Virus record (IMG/VR): IMGVR_UViG_3300042447_000277
Span: 1 to 23,752 of that record
DNA: 23,752 nt
Source of the DNA: a virus
Strand: one strand, 5' to 3'
The notes under the pieces were generated by a model. It was not told where the DNA came from and searched no databases. It was given only the letters and a program-made list of their open reading frames with translations. Each line of letters begins with the position of its first letter. Position 1 is the first letter of the stretch. Shown in pieces: positions 1 through 7,148 of the stretch. The position numbers were made by a program, and so were the translations under genes.

Positions 1-87
1 AAATCAATAGAGACATTCCAAAATGTACTTACAATTTTTGTTGGTAAAGACGGTCAACCGTTAATAGATTACTTTAAACCAGCATAA
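1..87 (+). CDS. 3' end of an unidentified gene (partial)
   Basis: The first 28 codons of frame 1 are open and end in TAA at 85-87. The peptide ends ...VGKDGQPLIDYFKPA. The start lies outside the window. Codon use is like the following genes, and the next gene begins 38 nt later on the same strand, so this is most likely the last part of a real upstream gene. Too little is visible to name a family. Confidence 0.6.
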   Translation, partial: KSIETFQNVLTIFVGKDGQPLIDYFKPA

Positions 88-113
88 AACTTAACTTTTT
101 AAAAAAAAATCAC

Positions 114-121
114 TATATTTG
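114..121 (+). promoter_or_regulatory. TATATTTG: Bacteroidota -7-like box, possible leaderless start
   Basis: TATATTTG fits the Bacteroidota -7 consensus TAnnTTTG and is identical to the box in the two better promoters of this window. No TTG/TTTG lies 19-21 nt upstream, so the -33 half is missing. The following ATG is only 4 nt beyond the box, so transcription from it would start at or next to the start codon and give a leaderless message. It may also be chance in AT-rich DNA. Confidence 0.35.
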
Positions 122-125
122 TATT

Positions 126-728
126 ATGAATATAGGTAATATAGTAACTAAGACTAAATTAAACGTTGATAATTTCAATGTGTGTGATGATTTAGAATCT
201 ATTAATAAAGGATTACCAACACTTATAATTGGTAGAAAATTATCTAAAGAATTGTTAGGTGAAGGAATATCTATAATTCATAAAAATATAAGTAATAACC
301 TATTTTGGACTTTTGATCAAACAGAAAGAAAATCTGATTTTGAAAGTGATTTTGAACAATTTAAAGAATATTGTTTTGATAAATTTGGTGAAAACATCCC
401 TTATGTTTTTTTAGATATACTCTATGGTAGTAAAAGAGTAAATTATAGAATAATAAAAAAAATATTGTCTCTTAGTTCACCAGTAATTTATTTTACAGAA
501 AACGGTATGGTTTACATATACAGTGAAAATATAATATTTGGCATAGATTTAAATGTTTTAGAATATTTCGAAAATAAAAAAGATAAGATAATAAGTAGAA
601 TTAAAAGGATAAATGATATTACTTTGGTAGATCATAAGATATTTAATAAATGTAAGGATTTAATATACAAACTAAAAAATAAAAATAGATATGTCCCTTA
701 CATTTATGGAAATGGAGACGAGCGGTAA
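126..728 (+). CDS. Hypothetical protein, 200 aa
   Basis: A 200-residue soluble protein that I do not recognise. It starts at ATG 126, and its 3' end overlaps the next gene. There is no signal peptide, membrane segment or known catalytic motif. It is rich in Lys, Ile, Asn and Asp, with hydrophobic strands alternating with charged stretches, as in a globular alpha/beta protein. The C-terminal third is strongly basic (KNKKDK, KLKNKNR). Its position just before the replication cluster suggests early or middle expression, which is inference only. Its gene is preceded by a TATATTTG box 4 nt before the start. Confidence 0.75.
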   Translation: MNIGNIVTKTKLNVDNFNVCDDLESINKGLPTLIIGRKLSKELLGEGISIIHKNISNNLFWTFDQTERKSDFESDFEQFKEYCFDKFGENIPYVFLDILYGSKRVNYRIIKKILSLSSPVIYFTENGMVYIYSENIIFGIDLNVLEYFENKKDKIISRIKRINDITLVDHKIFNKCKDLIYKLKNKNRYVPYIYGNGDER

Positions 729-1122
729 AAATATAACATTAGCATCTTTTGTATATCAGGATAAATTAGAAAGTTTTAAAAATTATTTATATAAAAGATT
801 TGGAATCAAAGAAAAAAACATATTTCAATATAATTTTGAAGAATTAAATAAAAATATTTTAACCTTTATGGTTAAGGTTGAACAAGATCAAAAAGTGGAA
901 ACATCTTCATTTTTCCCACCAACAATAATAGTCCACAAAAAGGGAGAGTGTTTTTATACTATTAATGCATTAAATAAGTTAATAGAAAAAATAAGTGAAC
1001 ACGAAGTTGGTAATCTAGATTATAAAAATGTTAAAATAAATTGGGACGATTATCAAAACAAAATGATAATAGTTAAAAACGATGAATTAAAAATTATCGA
1101 CATAAAAAAACATTTTTCTTAA
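706..1122 (+). CDS. Hypothetical protein, about 138 aa
   Basis: An unrecognised small protein. The frame has ATG codons at 691, 706 and 712. I prefer 706 or 712 because they reduce the overlap with the upstream gene (stop 726-728) to about 20 nt and drop a short N-terminal MSLTF extension. The overlap suggests translational coupling with the 200-aa gene. The body alternates predicted strands and helices, with a mid-protein SSFFPPTIIVHKKGECFY segment. There are no transmembrane stretches or known catalytic motifs. It is probably an accessory protein of the replication region. Confidence 0.7.
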   Translation: MEMETSGKNITLASFVYQDKLESFKNYLYKRFGIKEKNIFQYNFEELNKNILTFMVKVEQDQKVETSSFFPPTIIVHKKGECFYTINALNKLIEKISEHEVGNLDYKNVKINWDDYQNKMIIVKNDELKIIDIKKHFS

Positions 1123-1130
1123 TATTAGAA

Positions 1131-1140
1131 TATTTATATA
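1131..1140 (+). promoter_or_regulatory. TATTTATATA element upstream of the 62-aa gene
   Basis: This exact 10-mer lies 11 nt before ATG 1152. The same 10-mer occurs at 12005-12014 and 9815-9824, and a TATTTATA core at 22017. Repetition in short intergenic gaps suggests a phage promoter element, but AT-rich composition makes chance matches likely. Confidence 0.25.
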
Positions 1141-1151
1141 ATAAAAGTATT

Positions 1152-1340
1152 ATGGAAACAAATAGAGATACTAAAAAAAACGATAATTTAGAAAAGTCAC
1201 TTAACGATTTTTTAAATGATAACAACGCAAAAAAAGAAGATTGTGTTGGAGAAGAATGTCTTATTAATGATGGAAAAGAAATTGTAGAGAGAGTGAATAA
1301 GATATATAAAACTAATGACGGTAGACAACTAATAATGTGA
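1152..1340 (+). CDS. Small hydrophilic hypothetical protein, 62 aa
   Basis: A short, highly charged protein (Lys, Asp, Glu, Asn) with a CVGEEC cysteine pair around residues 32-37 and no membrane segment. The N-terminal half looks disordered; the rest could form one helix. It is followed 1 nt after its TGA by the start of the acidic coiled-coil gene, so the two are almost certainly cotranscribed and coupled. Function unknown. The reading frame is supported by the tight spacing on both sides, not by any family match. Confidence 0.6.
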   Translation: METNRDTKKNDNLEKSLNDFLNDNNAKKEDCVGEECLINDGKEIVERVNKIYKTNDGRQLIM

Positions 1341-1341
1341 T

Positions 1342-2082
1342 ATGAACAAAAAAGTACTTTCTGAGGAATTAAAAAGATATAAACAATTATTGGAGTACAC
1401 ATTTTATGTACCTGAAAATGAAAAAGATGTGAACGGTACACTTCTTACAGATGATAAATACATTACAGAGCAGGATCCTGCGGGTGATGAAGATACAGAA
1501 GGTGATGATCCTTTCATGTCGTTAGGTGGTGATGAAACTGCACCTGAAGCTGGTGCGGAAACTGCACCTGAAGCAGGTGGAGAAACACCTGAAACTGATC
1601 CATTGGCAGATGATGCGGAAGTAGAAGATGTTGATGCGGATGAAACTGCAACTGAAACTCCTACGGCTAGTACAGAAACTGGTGAAGAATCTGTTGAAAT
1701 AGATGTGACTGATATCGTAGACAAAACTGAAGCGACTAAATCTTCTGTAGAAGGCATGAGTAGTAAAATGGATGAGTTGTTGGGTAAATTATCTGAATTA
1801 GAAAATCAAGTTTCTGGTATGGATAATGTGATTAATAAAATCGATGAGTTAGAAAAACAAATTGAAAAAAGAAATCCAACACCTGTAGAAAGATTAGAGA
1901 TGAGATCTATGGACTCATTCCCATATAGTATTAAATTAACTGATTTCTGGAAAGACAAAGAAGGTTATGAGGCAACCGAAGACGAAGAAGAGTTTGTCCT
2001 TAAACAGAGTGATGTTGATAACTACAACGAAAAAGATATTAGAAAATCTTTCCAATTCACAAAAGACGAAGAAAATAACTAA
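1342..2082 (+). CDS. Acidic coiled-coil protein with a CTS-like N-terminus, 246 aa
   Basis: Seen: an N-terminal helix (SEELKRYKQLLEY, about residues 7-19), then ITE at 41-43, then a very acidic Pro/Thr/Ala-rich linker (about 44-125) with an 8-residue tandem repeat ETAPEAG(A/G), a coiled coil (about 135-175, hydrophobic heptads around MDELLGKLSELENQV), and a charged C-terminal domain. The N-terminal module (EEL.R.K.L..Y, ITE, then DPxGDE) recurs in the OmpA-like protein at 9874. Known: T4 head-packaged proteins carry a short N-terminal helix ending in a (I/L)xE prohead-protease site. Inferred: this may be a scaffold, core or internal head protein, or another phage-specific structural protein. 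It starts 1 nt after the upstream stop and is not a recognised family. Confidence 0.8.
   Translation: MNKKVLSEELKRYKQLLEYTFYVPENEKDVNGTLLTDDKYITEQDPAGDEDTEGDDPFMSLGGDETAPEAGAETAPEAGGETPETDPLADDAEVEDVDADETATETPTASTETGEESVEIDVTDIVDKTEATKSSVEGMSSKMDELLGKLSELENQVSGMDNVINKIDELEKQIEKRNPTPVERLEMRSMDSFPYSIKLTDFWKDKEGYEATEDEEEFVLKQSDVDNYNEKDIRKSFQFTKDEENN
1534..1581 (+). repeat. Two tandem 24-nt repeats inside the acidic-linker gene
   Basis: Two in-frame 24-nt units, differing at a few third positions and the last codon, encode ETAPEAGA and ETAPEAGG. A partial third unit (ETPETDP) follows. This is a low-complexity acidic linker likely to vary in length between relatives through slippage or recombination. 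Confidence 0.85.
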
Positions 2083-2097
2083 AAACCCCGATTTTTA

Positions 2098-2128
2098 TTG
2101 ACTTTTAGGAATATCTTTAGTATATTTG
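2098..2128 (+). promoter_or_regulatory. Bacteroidota-type promoter for the replication cluster
   Basis: TTG at 2098-2100, then exactly 20 nt, then TATATTTG at 2121-2128. This fits the Bacteroidota -33 TTTG / -7 TAnnTTTG promoter. A start near 2133 would leave a leader of about 20 nt before ATG 2153. The same spacing and same -7 box occur on the minus strand at 9826-9857. It would be read by the host housekeeping sigma factor, so it is likely an early or middle promoter. Confidence 0.65.
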
Positions 2129-2152
2129 TATATAATTTAAAATTTTTATACA

Positions 2153-3052
2153 ATGAGTAATACTTTAGATGCAATTCTGTCTCAGTACGAAAAAAACACT
2201 GAGCCAGCGAAAAGTGGTAAAAAACTCTCTAATGAAGACAGACTTAAAAAGTACTTCAGTGAGAAACTACCTAAAGGGGTAAAATCCCACACAAAAACAT
2301 TCCGAATCTTACCTACAAAAGATGGTAGTTCTCCATTTACGGAGGTTTATTATCATGAAAAATTAGTTAATGGTAATTGGGATAAAATTTATTGTAACCA
2401 TTTAAACGATGGTGAACACTGTCCACTATGTGAGGCTAAAGACGCCTTATATGAAGATGGTTCAGAAAAGGCTAAGAAATTGGCGAAAGACTTCATACCT
2501 AGAAAATTCTATGTAGTTAAAGGTATTGATAGAGAGAATGAAGATCACGGAGTTAAATTTTGGAGATTTAAGCACAAATATACTGGTGACGGTATTATGG
2601 ATAAAATCATTCCTTTATTTAAATTAAAAGGTGATATTACTGATCCTAGAGAAGGTAGAGATATTATCATCACTACAGGTAGAAATGACAAAAATTTTAG
2701 TGTTGTAAATTCTATTATGGCTGACGATTCATCTATCCTTACTAAGGATAAAGAAAAGGCGAATGATTGGTTTAACAACGATGAAACACACAGAGATGTT
2801 TATTCTAAAAAGTCTCAAGAGTATTTAGAAATTGTTGCAACTAATAAAACACCTATTTGGGATTCGGAACAGAAGAAGTTCGTTGCAGAAGAAGACAAAG
2901 AAGAAAAAGAAACTGCGTCTTTAACTGATGAAATCAATATGATGAGAACTGAAACTTCTAAGTCATTTGAATCTGAATATGATAGTGAAGATGAAGATAC
3001 TGATTTTGGAGTAACTTCATTAGATAGTGATGATGACGAATTACCGTTTTAA
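2153..3052 (+). CDS. 32: gp32-like single-stranded DNA-binding protein
   Basis: This binds and protects ssDNA in phage replication, recombination and repair and coordinates the replisome. Seen: a basic N-terminal region (KSGKK, KLPKGVKSHTKTFRILP), then a zinc motif H68-x12-C81-x8-C90-x2-C93 (ending HCPLC). T4 gp32 has H-x12-C-x9-C-x2-C in the same place. An OB-fold-like core follows, and the last 30 residues are strongly acidic (DSEDEDTD, DSDDDELPF), like the gp32 tail that recruits partner proteins. The length of 299 aa is close to T4 gp32 (301 aa). It heads a five-gene cluster behind a good promoter, and UvsX starts 8 nt after its stop. Identity is very likely from the zinc motif, the tail and the context. 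Confidence 0.93.
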   Translation: MSNTLDAILSQYEKNTEPAKSGKKLSNEDRLKKYFSEKLPKGVKSHTKTFRILPTKDGSSPFTEVYYHEKLVNGNWDKIYCNHLNDGEHCPLCEAKDALYEDGSEKAKKLAKDFIPRKFYVVKGIDRENEDHGVKFWRFKHKYTGDGIMDKIIPLFKLKGDITDPREGRDIIITTGRNDKNFSVVNSIMADDSSILTKDKEKANDWFNNDETHRDVYSKKSQEYLEIVATNKTPIWDSEQKKFVAEEDKEEKETASLTDEINMMRTETSKSFESEYDSEDEDTDFGVTSLDSDDDELPF

Positions 3053-3060
3053 TATATAAT

Positions 3061-4110
3061 ATGGCGAAACAACCACTAAAGAAAAAAGCATCTGATTTTT
3101 CGTCTATAAGAAAGAAGTTTTCCTCTAGTGAAAAGTACAAAGAACAAAGGTACTTTGATCTAGGGGAAGCCTTTCAGAAGGCGACTGGTCTACCAGGACC
3201 TGCTATGGGTCAGATTAATATGCTTCTAGGTCATTCAGACACTGGAAAAACAACTGCACTTTTACAGACTGCGGTAGATGCGCAGAAAAAAAATATTCTA
3301 CCTGTTTTCATCATAACAGAACAAAAATTTAGTTTTGAACACGCTAAACAAATGGGTTTAGAAACTGAATACATTGAAGAAGTTGACGAAGAGACAGGAG
3401 AAGTTTCTGCATACTGGGACGGATTCTTACTTTATAAGTTAGGATTTGATTATATCGAACAAGCGTTTGATTATGTAACCGAAGTATTAGACGCACAAAA
3501 AAATGGTGAAATTCCACACGACATTGTGTTTTTGTGGGATTCTATTGGTACGATACCTTGTCAAATGAGTTTTGACGGTAAAGGTGGTAACCAACATACT
3601 GCGAGAGTTATATCTGAAAAATGGGGTATGGGATTGGCACAAAGGATAACATCTTCAAGAAAAGAAAGTTATCCATACACCAATACTATGGTTTTCGTAA
3701 ACCAACCGTGGGTTGCTTTACCTGATAATCCATTTGGACAACCAACAATTGCACCTAAAGGTGGTAATTCTATTTACCTATCATGTGCATTAGTATTTTT
3801 GTTTGGAAATCAAAAGAGTTCTGGAGTATCTAAACTTTCTGCGACTAATAAGGGTAGAAAAGTTAATTTCGCAATTAGAACTAAAGTGGGTATCCATAAG
3901 AACCATATGAATGGTTTAGGTTACGCAGATAACAAAATACTTGCAACCACACACGGTTTCATTGAAGATGATAAAAAAGACATTGATAAATACAAATCTG
4001 AGAATAAAGATTATTGGGCAGAAGTATTTGATGGTGTATTTGATGACACATCTTTTGATGTAGTTGAAGACAACGTAATTGAATCTCCTGTAGATTATTC
4101 TGACGATTGA
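3061..4110 (+). CDS. uvsX: UvsX/RecA-like recombinase
   Basis: An ATP-dependent strand-exchange protein that forms filaments on ssDNA for recombination-dependent replication and repair, working with the gp32-like protein upstream. Seen: Walker A GHSDTGKTT (residues 57-65, K63, T64), Walker B VFLWDS (D160), a downstream NQPW segment in the position of the RecA-family sensor/L2 region, and a GxxG-rich stretch (APKGGNS) typical of phage UvsX. The N-terminus is basic (KKKASDFSSIRKKFSS). The C-terminal 40 residues are acidic, which in RecA-family proteins modulates DNA binding. Its 349 aa compare with 391 aa for T4 UvsX. The start is ATG 3061, 8 nt after the gp32 stop. Identification as a RecA/UvsX ATPase is firm; phage UvsX rather than host RecA is inferred from neighbours and the Walker A spelling. 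Confidence 0.93.
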   Translation: MAKQPLKKKASDFSSIRKKFSSSEKYKEQRYFDLGEAFQKATGLPGPAMGQINMLLGHSDTGKTTALLQTAVDAQKKNILPVFIITEQKFSFEHAKQMGLETEYIEEVDEETGEVSAYWDGFLLYKLGFDYIEQAFDYVTEVLDAQKNGEIPHDIVFLWDSIGTIPCQMSFDGKGGNQHTARVISEKWGMGLAQRITSSRKESYPYTNTMVFVNQPWVALPDNPFGQPTIAPKGGNSIYLSCALVFLFGNQKSSGVSKLSATNKGRKVNFAIRTKVGIHKNHMNGLGYADNKILATTHGFIEDDKKDIDKYKSENKDYWAEVFDGVFDDTSFDVVEDNVIESPVDYSDD

Positions 4111-4135
4111 TTGTTGAACCTTCAATAAAGAATGT

Positions 4136-5179
4136 GTGAAATTCCCAGAAAAAAAGAAAAAATTTAAAAAAACACTTGTTGTTGATGGTGACTCGTTGAT
4201 TAAAACCGCCTATCATGGGGCTAAGGATCTTTATTATAAAGATACCCATATAGGTGGGATTTTTCAATTCCTAACTATGGTTAGAAAAATGTTAAACGAG
4301 TATAAATTTGATAGAGTGTATGTTTTTTGGGATGGACAATTCAGTGGTAGATTGAGATATGATATCTACAAAGAATATAAATCTAATAGAGATAAAGATT
4401 TCTATAATGAACAACCACCTTCTGATTTAGAATTATATCTACAAAAAGAAAGGGTTATTGCTTATTGTGAAGAACTATTCATACGACAATATAGAGATGA
4501 AATTACAGAAGCCGATGATTGTATCGGACACTATGTTCAAAATATGTCTGAAGATGAGAAAGTGGTTATAATGAGTAATGATAGAGATTTATGTCAACTA
4601 ATAGGTGAAAGGGTTGGTGTATATGTAATTAATCTAAAAAGGATTGTCACACAGGACAATTATTTAACATATTTTAATCACCACCCAACAAATCTTAAAT
4701 TAATAAAAATCATTACTGGTGATACTAGTGACAATATCAAAGGTATACAAGGTATCAGTGAAAAAACTTTAGTTAATTTTTTTCCAGAAATTAAGGAAAA
4801 AACTTTGACTTTAGAATATATTTTTAGTAAAATTGTAAGTATACAAAATGAAAGAAAAAATAGATTGAAATCACTTGATAACATACTAAATAGAGTTACC
4901 AAAGGTTCTCAAAAAGATAAGATTTTTGAAATAAATGAAAGAATTATAAATCTAGGTAATCCCTTATTAACAGAAACAACTAAAACAGAATTAGATAACG
5001 TTTTTAACACCCCAATAGATCCTGAAGGAAGGGAAGTAAAAAATGTAATAAAAATGATGTTAGAAGATGGGTTAATGATGGCAATACCTGGAGGTAGAGA
5101 TGGGTATATAAATTTTTTACAACCATTCCTATCGATAATAAAGAAAGAAAAAAGTTATTACAGTCAAAATTATGAATAA
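4136..5179 (+). CDS. rnh: T4 RNase H-like 5'-3' nuclease (FEN/PIN family)
   Basis: A metal-dependent 5' nuclease that removes RNA primers and flaps from Okazaki fragments. Seen, in family order: VVDGDSL (D17, D19), VFWDG, YKxxKSNR, EADDCI (D127, D128), SNDRDLCQL (D149, D151) and GDTSDNIKGIQGI (D196, D199) leading into the helix-hairpin-helix region. All the acidic metal ligands of the family appear present. The 347 aa compare with 305 aa for T4 RNase H; the extra length is C-terminal. The start is uncertain: no in-frame ATG precedes the domain, so GTG 4136 is used. ATG 4132, in another frame, runs into TAA at 4165 through A-runs. The next gene overlaps by 8 nt. Confidence 0.9.
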   Translation: MKFPEKKKKFKKTLVVDGDSLIKTAYHGAKDLYYKDTHIGGIFQFLTMVRKMLNEYKFDRVYVFWDGQFSGRLRYDIYKEYKSNRDKDFYNEQPPSDLELYLQKERVIAYCEELFIRQYRDEITEADDCIGHYVQNMSEDEKVVIMSNDRDLCQLIGERVGVYVINLKRIVTQDNYLTYFNHHPTNLKLIKIITGDTSDNIKGIQGISEKTLVNFFPEIKEKTLTLEYIFSKIVSIQNERKNRLKSLDNILNRVTKGSQKDKIFEINERIINLGNPLLTETTKTELDNVFNTPIDPEGREVKNVIKMMLEDGLMMAIPGGRDGYINFLQPFLSIIKKEKSYYSQNYE

Positions 5180-5654
5180 AGAAATGAAAAAAAGTTATCA
5201 AAGTTATCCGTATGAATTTTTATTTATGATTAACGGAAACCCAATCGTAGGTAGAAATTTTAATGTTAAAAATTTCAATAGAGACTCTCTATTATCTTAC
5301 GAAATAAAAGAAACTATAGATAGTGTAGTAGATGTTATAAAAGAACATTTTAAAAATAATACATATGATTATATGGAAAAGTATTATAACTTCTATACTA
5401 CGGCAGAGGAAACTGAAAAGGTTGACATATATGAAAACGAAGACTTCTTTACTTTACAATTAAAAGTGAAAGACAGAGTTATATGTGAAAGAATTTTTAG
5501 TGGTAACGATTATCCACCAAACGTGAGATATGACGTAGACATAAGAAAAATTATTCCAAGAATCATCGATTATTTGCAACATGGGTTAAGTATGAAAAAT
5601 TATACAAAAAATTACTGCGGTTATAACTTAGATGGCATATTTATTAATAACTAA
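5172..5654 (+). CDS. Hypothetical protein between RNase H and helicase, 160 aa
   Basis: Not recognised. A soluble 160-residue protein with aromatic-rich and acidic stretches (YDYMEKYYNFYTT, IYENEDFFTLQL) and no membrane or known catalytic motifs. ATG 5172 overlaps the RNase H stop by 8 nt; ATG 5184 is an alternative. It sits 14 nt before the helicase gene, so it is translated within the replication cluster. By position it could be a replisome accessory protein such as a helicase loader or recombination mediator (T4 gp59 is 217 aa and UvsY 137 aa), neither of which is otherwise seen here. No residue-level support for that exists, so it stays a hypothesis. Confidence 0.75.
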   Translation: MNKEMKKSYQSYPYEFLFMINGNPIVGRNFNVKNFNRDSLLSYEIKETIDSVVDVIKEHFKNNTYDYMEKYYNFYTTAEETEKVDIYENEDFFTLQLKVKDRVICERIFSGNDYPPNVRYDVDIRKIIPRIIDYLQHGLSMKNYTKNYCGYNLDGIFINN

Positions 5655-5668
5655 AATCAGATATAAGA

Positions 5669-7060
5669 ATGGCGAAAAATGAGAGTATTAACTTAGGCTA
5701 TTTAGGCTATAGTTTTCAAATAAAGTTAGTTAAACAATTAGTTGAAGATCATAAATTTTCAGAAAGCATCATCTCAATAGTTGATCCAAACTATTTTGAT
5801 AATGAGTATATGAGACTAATTGTGGCTAGTTTGAAAGATTACTATGAAAAGTATGAAACAATACCTTCTTATGAAACTATCTTTAATCTAATTAAAACAC
5901 AAGTCCGTAGAGAAATAGCGAGAGAATCGGCAGTTGAATTAATTAAAGAAGTAAAAGAATCTGACAATAAAGACTGTTTACACACCCAAGACGTTGCCAT
6001 TAAGTTCTGCAAACAACAAGAACTTAAGAAGGCTACACAAAAAATCCAAAAGATTTTAGATAATGGAGATTTTGATAGATATGAAGAGTGTGAAGAATTA
6101 GTAAAACGGGCTATAACGGTTGGTACTGAGAAAGACGAAGGTGTTGATATGTTTCACGCTATTGAAGATGTGCTATCGGATGATTTTAGAAACCCTATAC
6201 CGACAGGTTTAGTAGGAATTGATAATCTTATGGGTGGTGGATTATCTAAGGGAGAATTAGGTGTAATATTGGCAGCATTTGGTGTTGGTAAAACAACCAT
6301 TATGACGAGAATGGCTAACACCGCATATTTGGATGGAAAGAACGTAGTTCAAATATTTTTTGAGGATAATGTTAAAGTTATTCAAAGAAAACACTTAACT
6401 TGTTTCACTGGTATTGATTTAAATGAATTAGGTGATAGAAGAGAGGAAGTTCAAGAAATCATCCCTAGATTCCAAAATCAAGAAGGTAATTTAATTTTAA
6501 AGAAAATGTCTAGTGATGGTACAACTGTACCTCATATTAAACAATATCTTAGAAAATTAATTTCTTCTGGTATTAAACCTGATATCGTATTTTTAGATTA
6601 CATTGATTGTGTACAACCTACTAAACAATTTAAAGATGAGTTTAGTGGTGAAGGTAATGTTATGAGACAATTTGAAACAATGTTGTCTGAATTAGACATT
6701 GCTGGGTGGACTGCAGTACAAGGTAATCGTAGTGCGATTGGTGCAGACTTAGTTGAGGCAAATATGATGGGTGGATCAATTAAGAAAGGACAAATAGGGC
6801 ATTTTATTTTATCCGTAGCGAAGACGTTGGATCAGAAAGAAGAAGGTAGGGCTACATTAGCAGTTCTTAAATCTAGATTTGGTAGAGATGGTGTTGTTTT
6901 TACAGACATAGTTTTTGATAATGGTACTTTAAATATAGATACTAGTGAAAGTACAGATGTCACACTTTTACAACATGAAAAGGGACAGAAAAGGAAAGAT
7001 TCCGATTTTATAGCGAGTACAATTCAAAATAAAAGGAATATACCAATGACTAATAACTGA
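5669..7060 (+). CDS. 41: Replicative DNA helicase, DnaB/gp41-like
   Basis: A hexameric 5'-3' helicase that unwinds DNA at the fork and loads primase. Seen: an N-terminal helical domain (about residues 1-150), a linker, then the RecA-like core. The core has GLVGIDNLMGGGLSKGELGV (about 179-198), Walker A AAFGVGKTT (202-210, K208), and Walker B IVFLDYID (D310). These are followed by an AVQGNR segment like the DnaB H3 region, and SRFGRDG near the C-terminus where DnaB carries its arginine finger. The 463 aa match gp41 (475 aa) and DnaB (about 470 aa). It is the last gene of the cluster starting at 2153. No primase gene is in the window. Confidence 0.93.
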   Translation: MAKNESINLGYLGYSFQIKLVKQLVEDHKFSESIISIVDPNYFDNEYMRLIVASLKDYYEKYETIPSYETIFNLIKTQVRREIARESAVELIKEVKESDNKDCLHTQDVAIKFCKQQELKKATQKIQKILDNGDFDRYEECEELVKRAITVGTEKDEGVDMFHAIEDVLSDDFRNPIPTGLVGIDNLMGGGLSKGELGVILAAFGVGKTTIMTRMANTAYLDGKNVVQIFFEDNVKVIQRKHLTCFTGIDLNELGDRREEVQEIIPRFQNQEGNLILKKMSSDGTTVPHIKQYLRKLISSGIKPDIVFLDYIDCVQPTKQFKDEFSGEGNVMRQFETMLSELDIAGWTAVQGNRSAIGADLVEANMMGGSIKKGQIGHFILSVAKTLDQKEEGRATLAVLKSRFGRDGVVFTDIVFDNGTLNIDTSESTDVTLLQHEKGQKRKDSDFIASTIQNKRNIPMTNN

Positions 7061-7076
7061 TTTATAAATTAATAAA

Positions 7077-7121
7077 ATGAATGGTTTATCTAATAAACCA
7101 TTATGGAAACAAACACCCTAA
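7077..7121 (+). other. Possible 14-codon leader ORF over a hairpin
   Basis: ATG 7077 to TAA 7119-7121 encodes MNGLSNKPLWKQTP. It lies wholly in the 88-nt helicase/reductase spacer, and its first half is the hairpin at 7080-7102. It could be a translated leader that tunes the reductase gene, or a chance ORF. No ribosome-binding evidence is visible. Confidence 0.2.
7080..7102 (+). promoter_or_regulatory. Perfect 10-bp hairpin in the leader of the reductase gene
   Basis: AATGGTTTAT at 7080-7089 and ATAAACCATT at 7093-7102 are exact reverse complements around a 3-nt loop (CTA). No T-run follows on either strand, so it is a poor intrinsic terminator. It may be an mRNA stabiliser, a processing site or a protein-binding element between the replication cluster and the reductase gene. 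The rest of the spacer is A-rich. Confidence 0.6.
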
Positions 7122-7148
7122 TAAATAATAAAAAAAATAAAATAAAAA

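Noticed and set aside
1404-1757. Minus-strand open frame of 117 codons
   Set aside because: Antisense of the acidic, Glu/Asp/Thr-rich linker; its Ser/Val-rich translation is the expected shadow of that composition and no promoter precedes it.
2083-2100. AAAAACCCCGATTTTT as a terminator before gp32
   Set aside because: The stem is only five A-T pairs, too weak to call; the T-run is short and overlaps the promoter.
7061-7148. Cobalamin riboswitch upstream of the B12-dependent reductase
   Set aside because: The gap is 88 nt, too short for a full cobalamin riboswitch, and I see no B12-box-like sequence.
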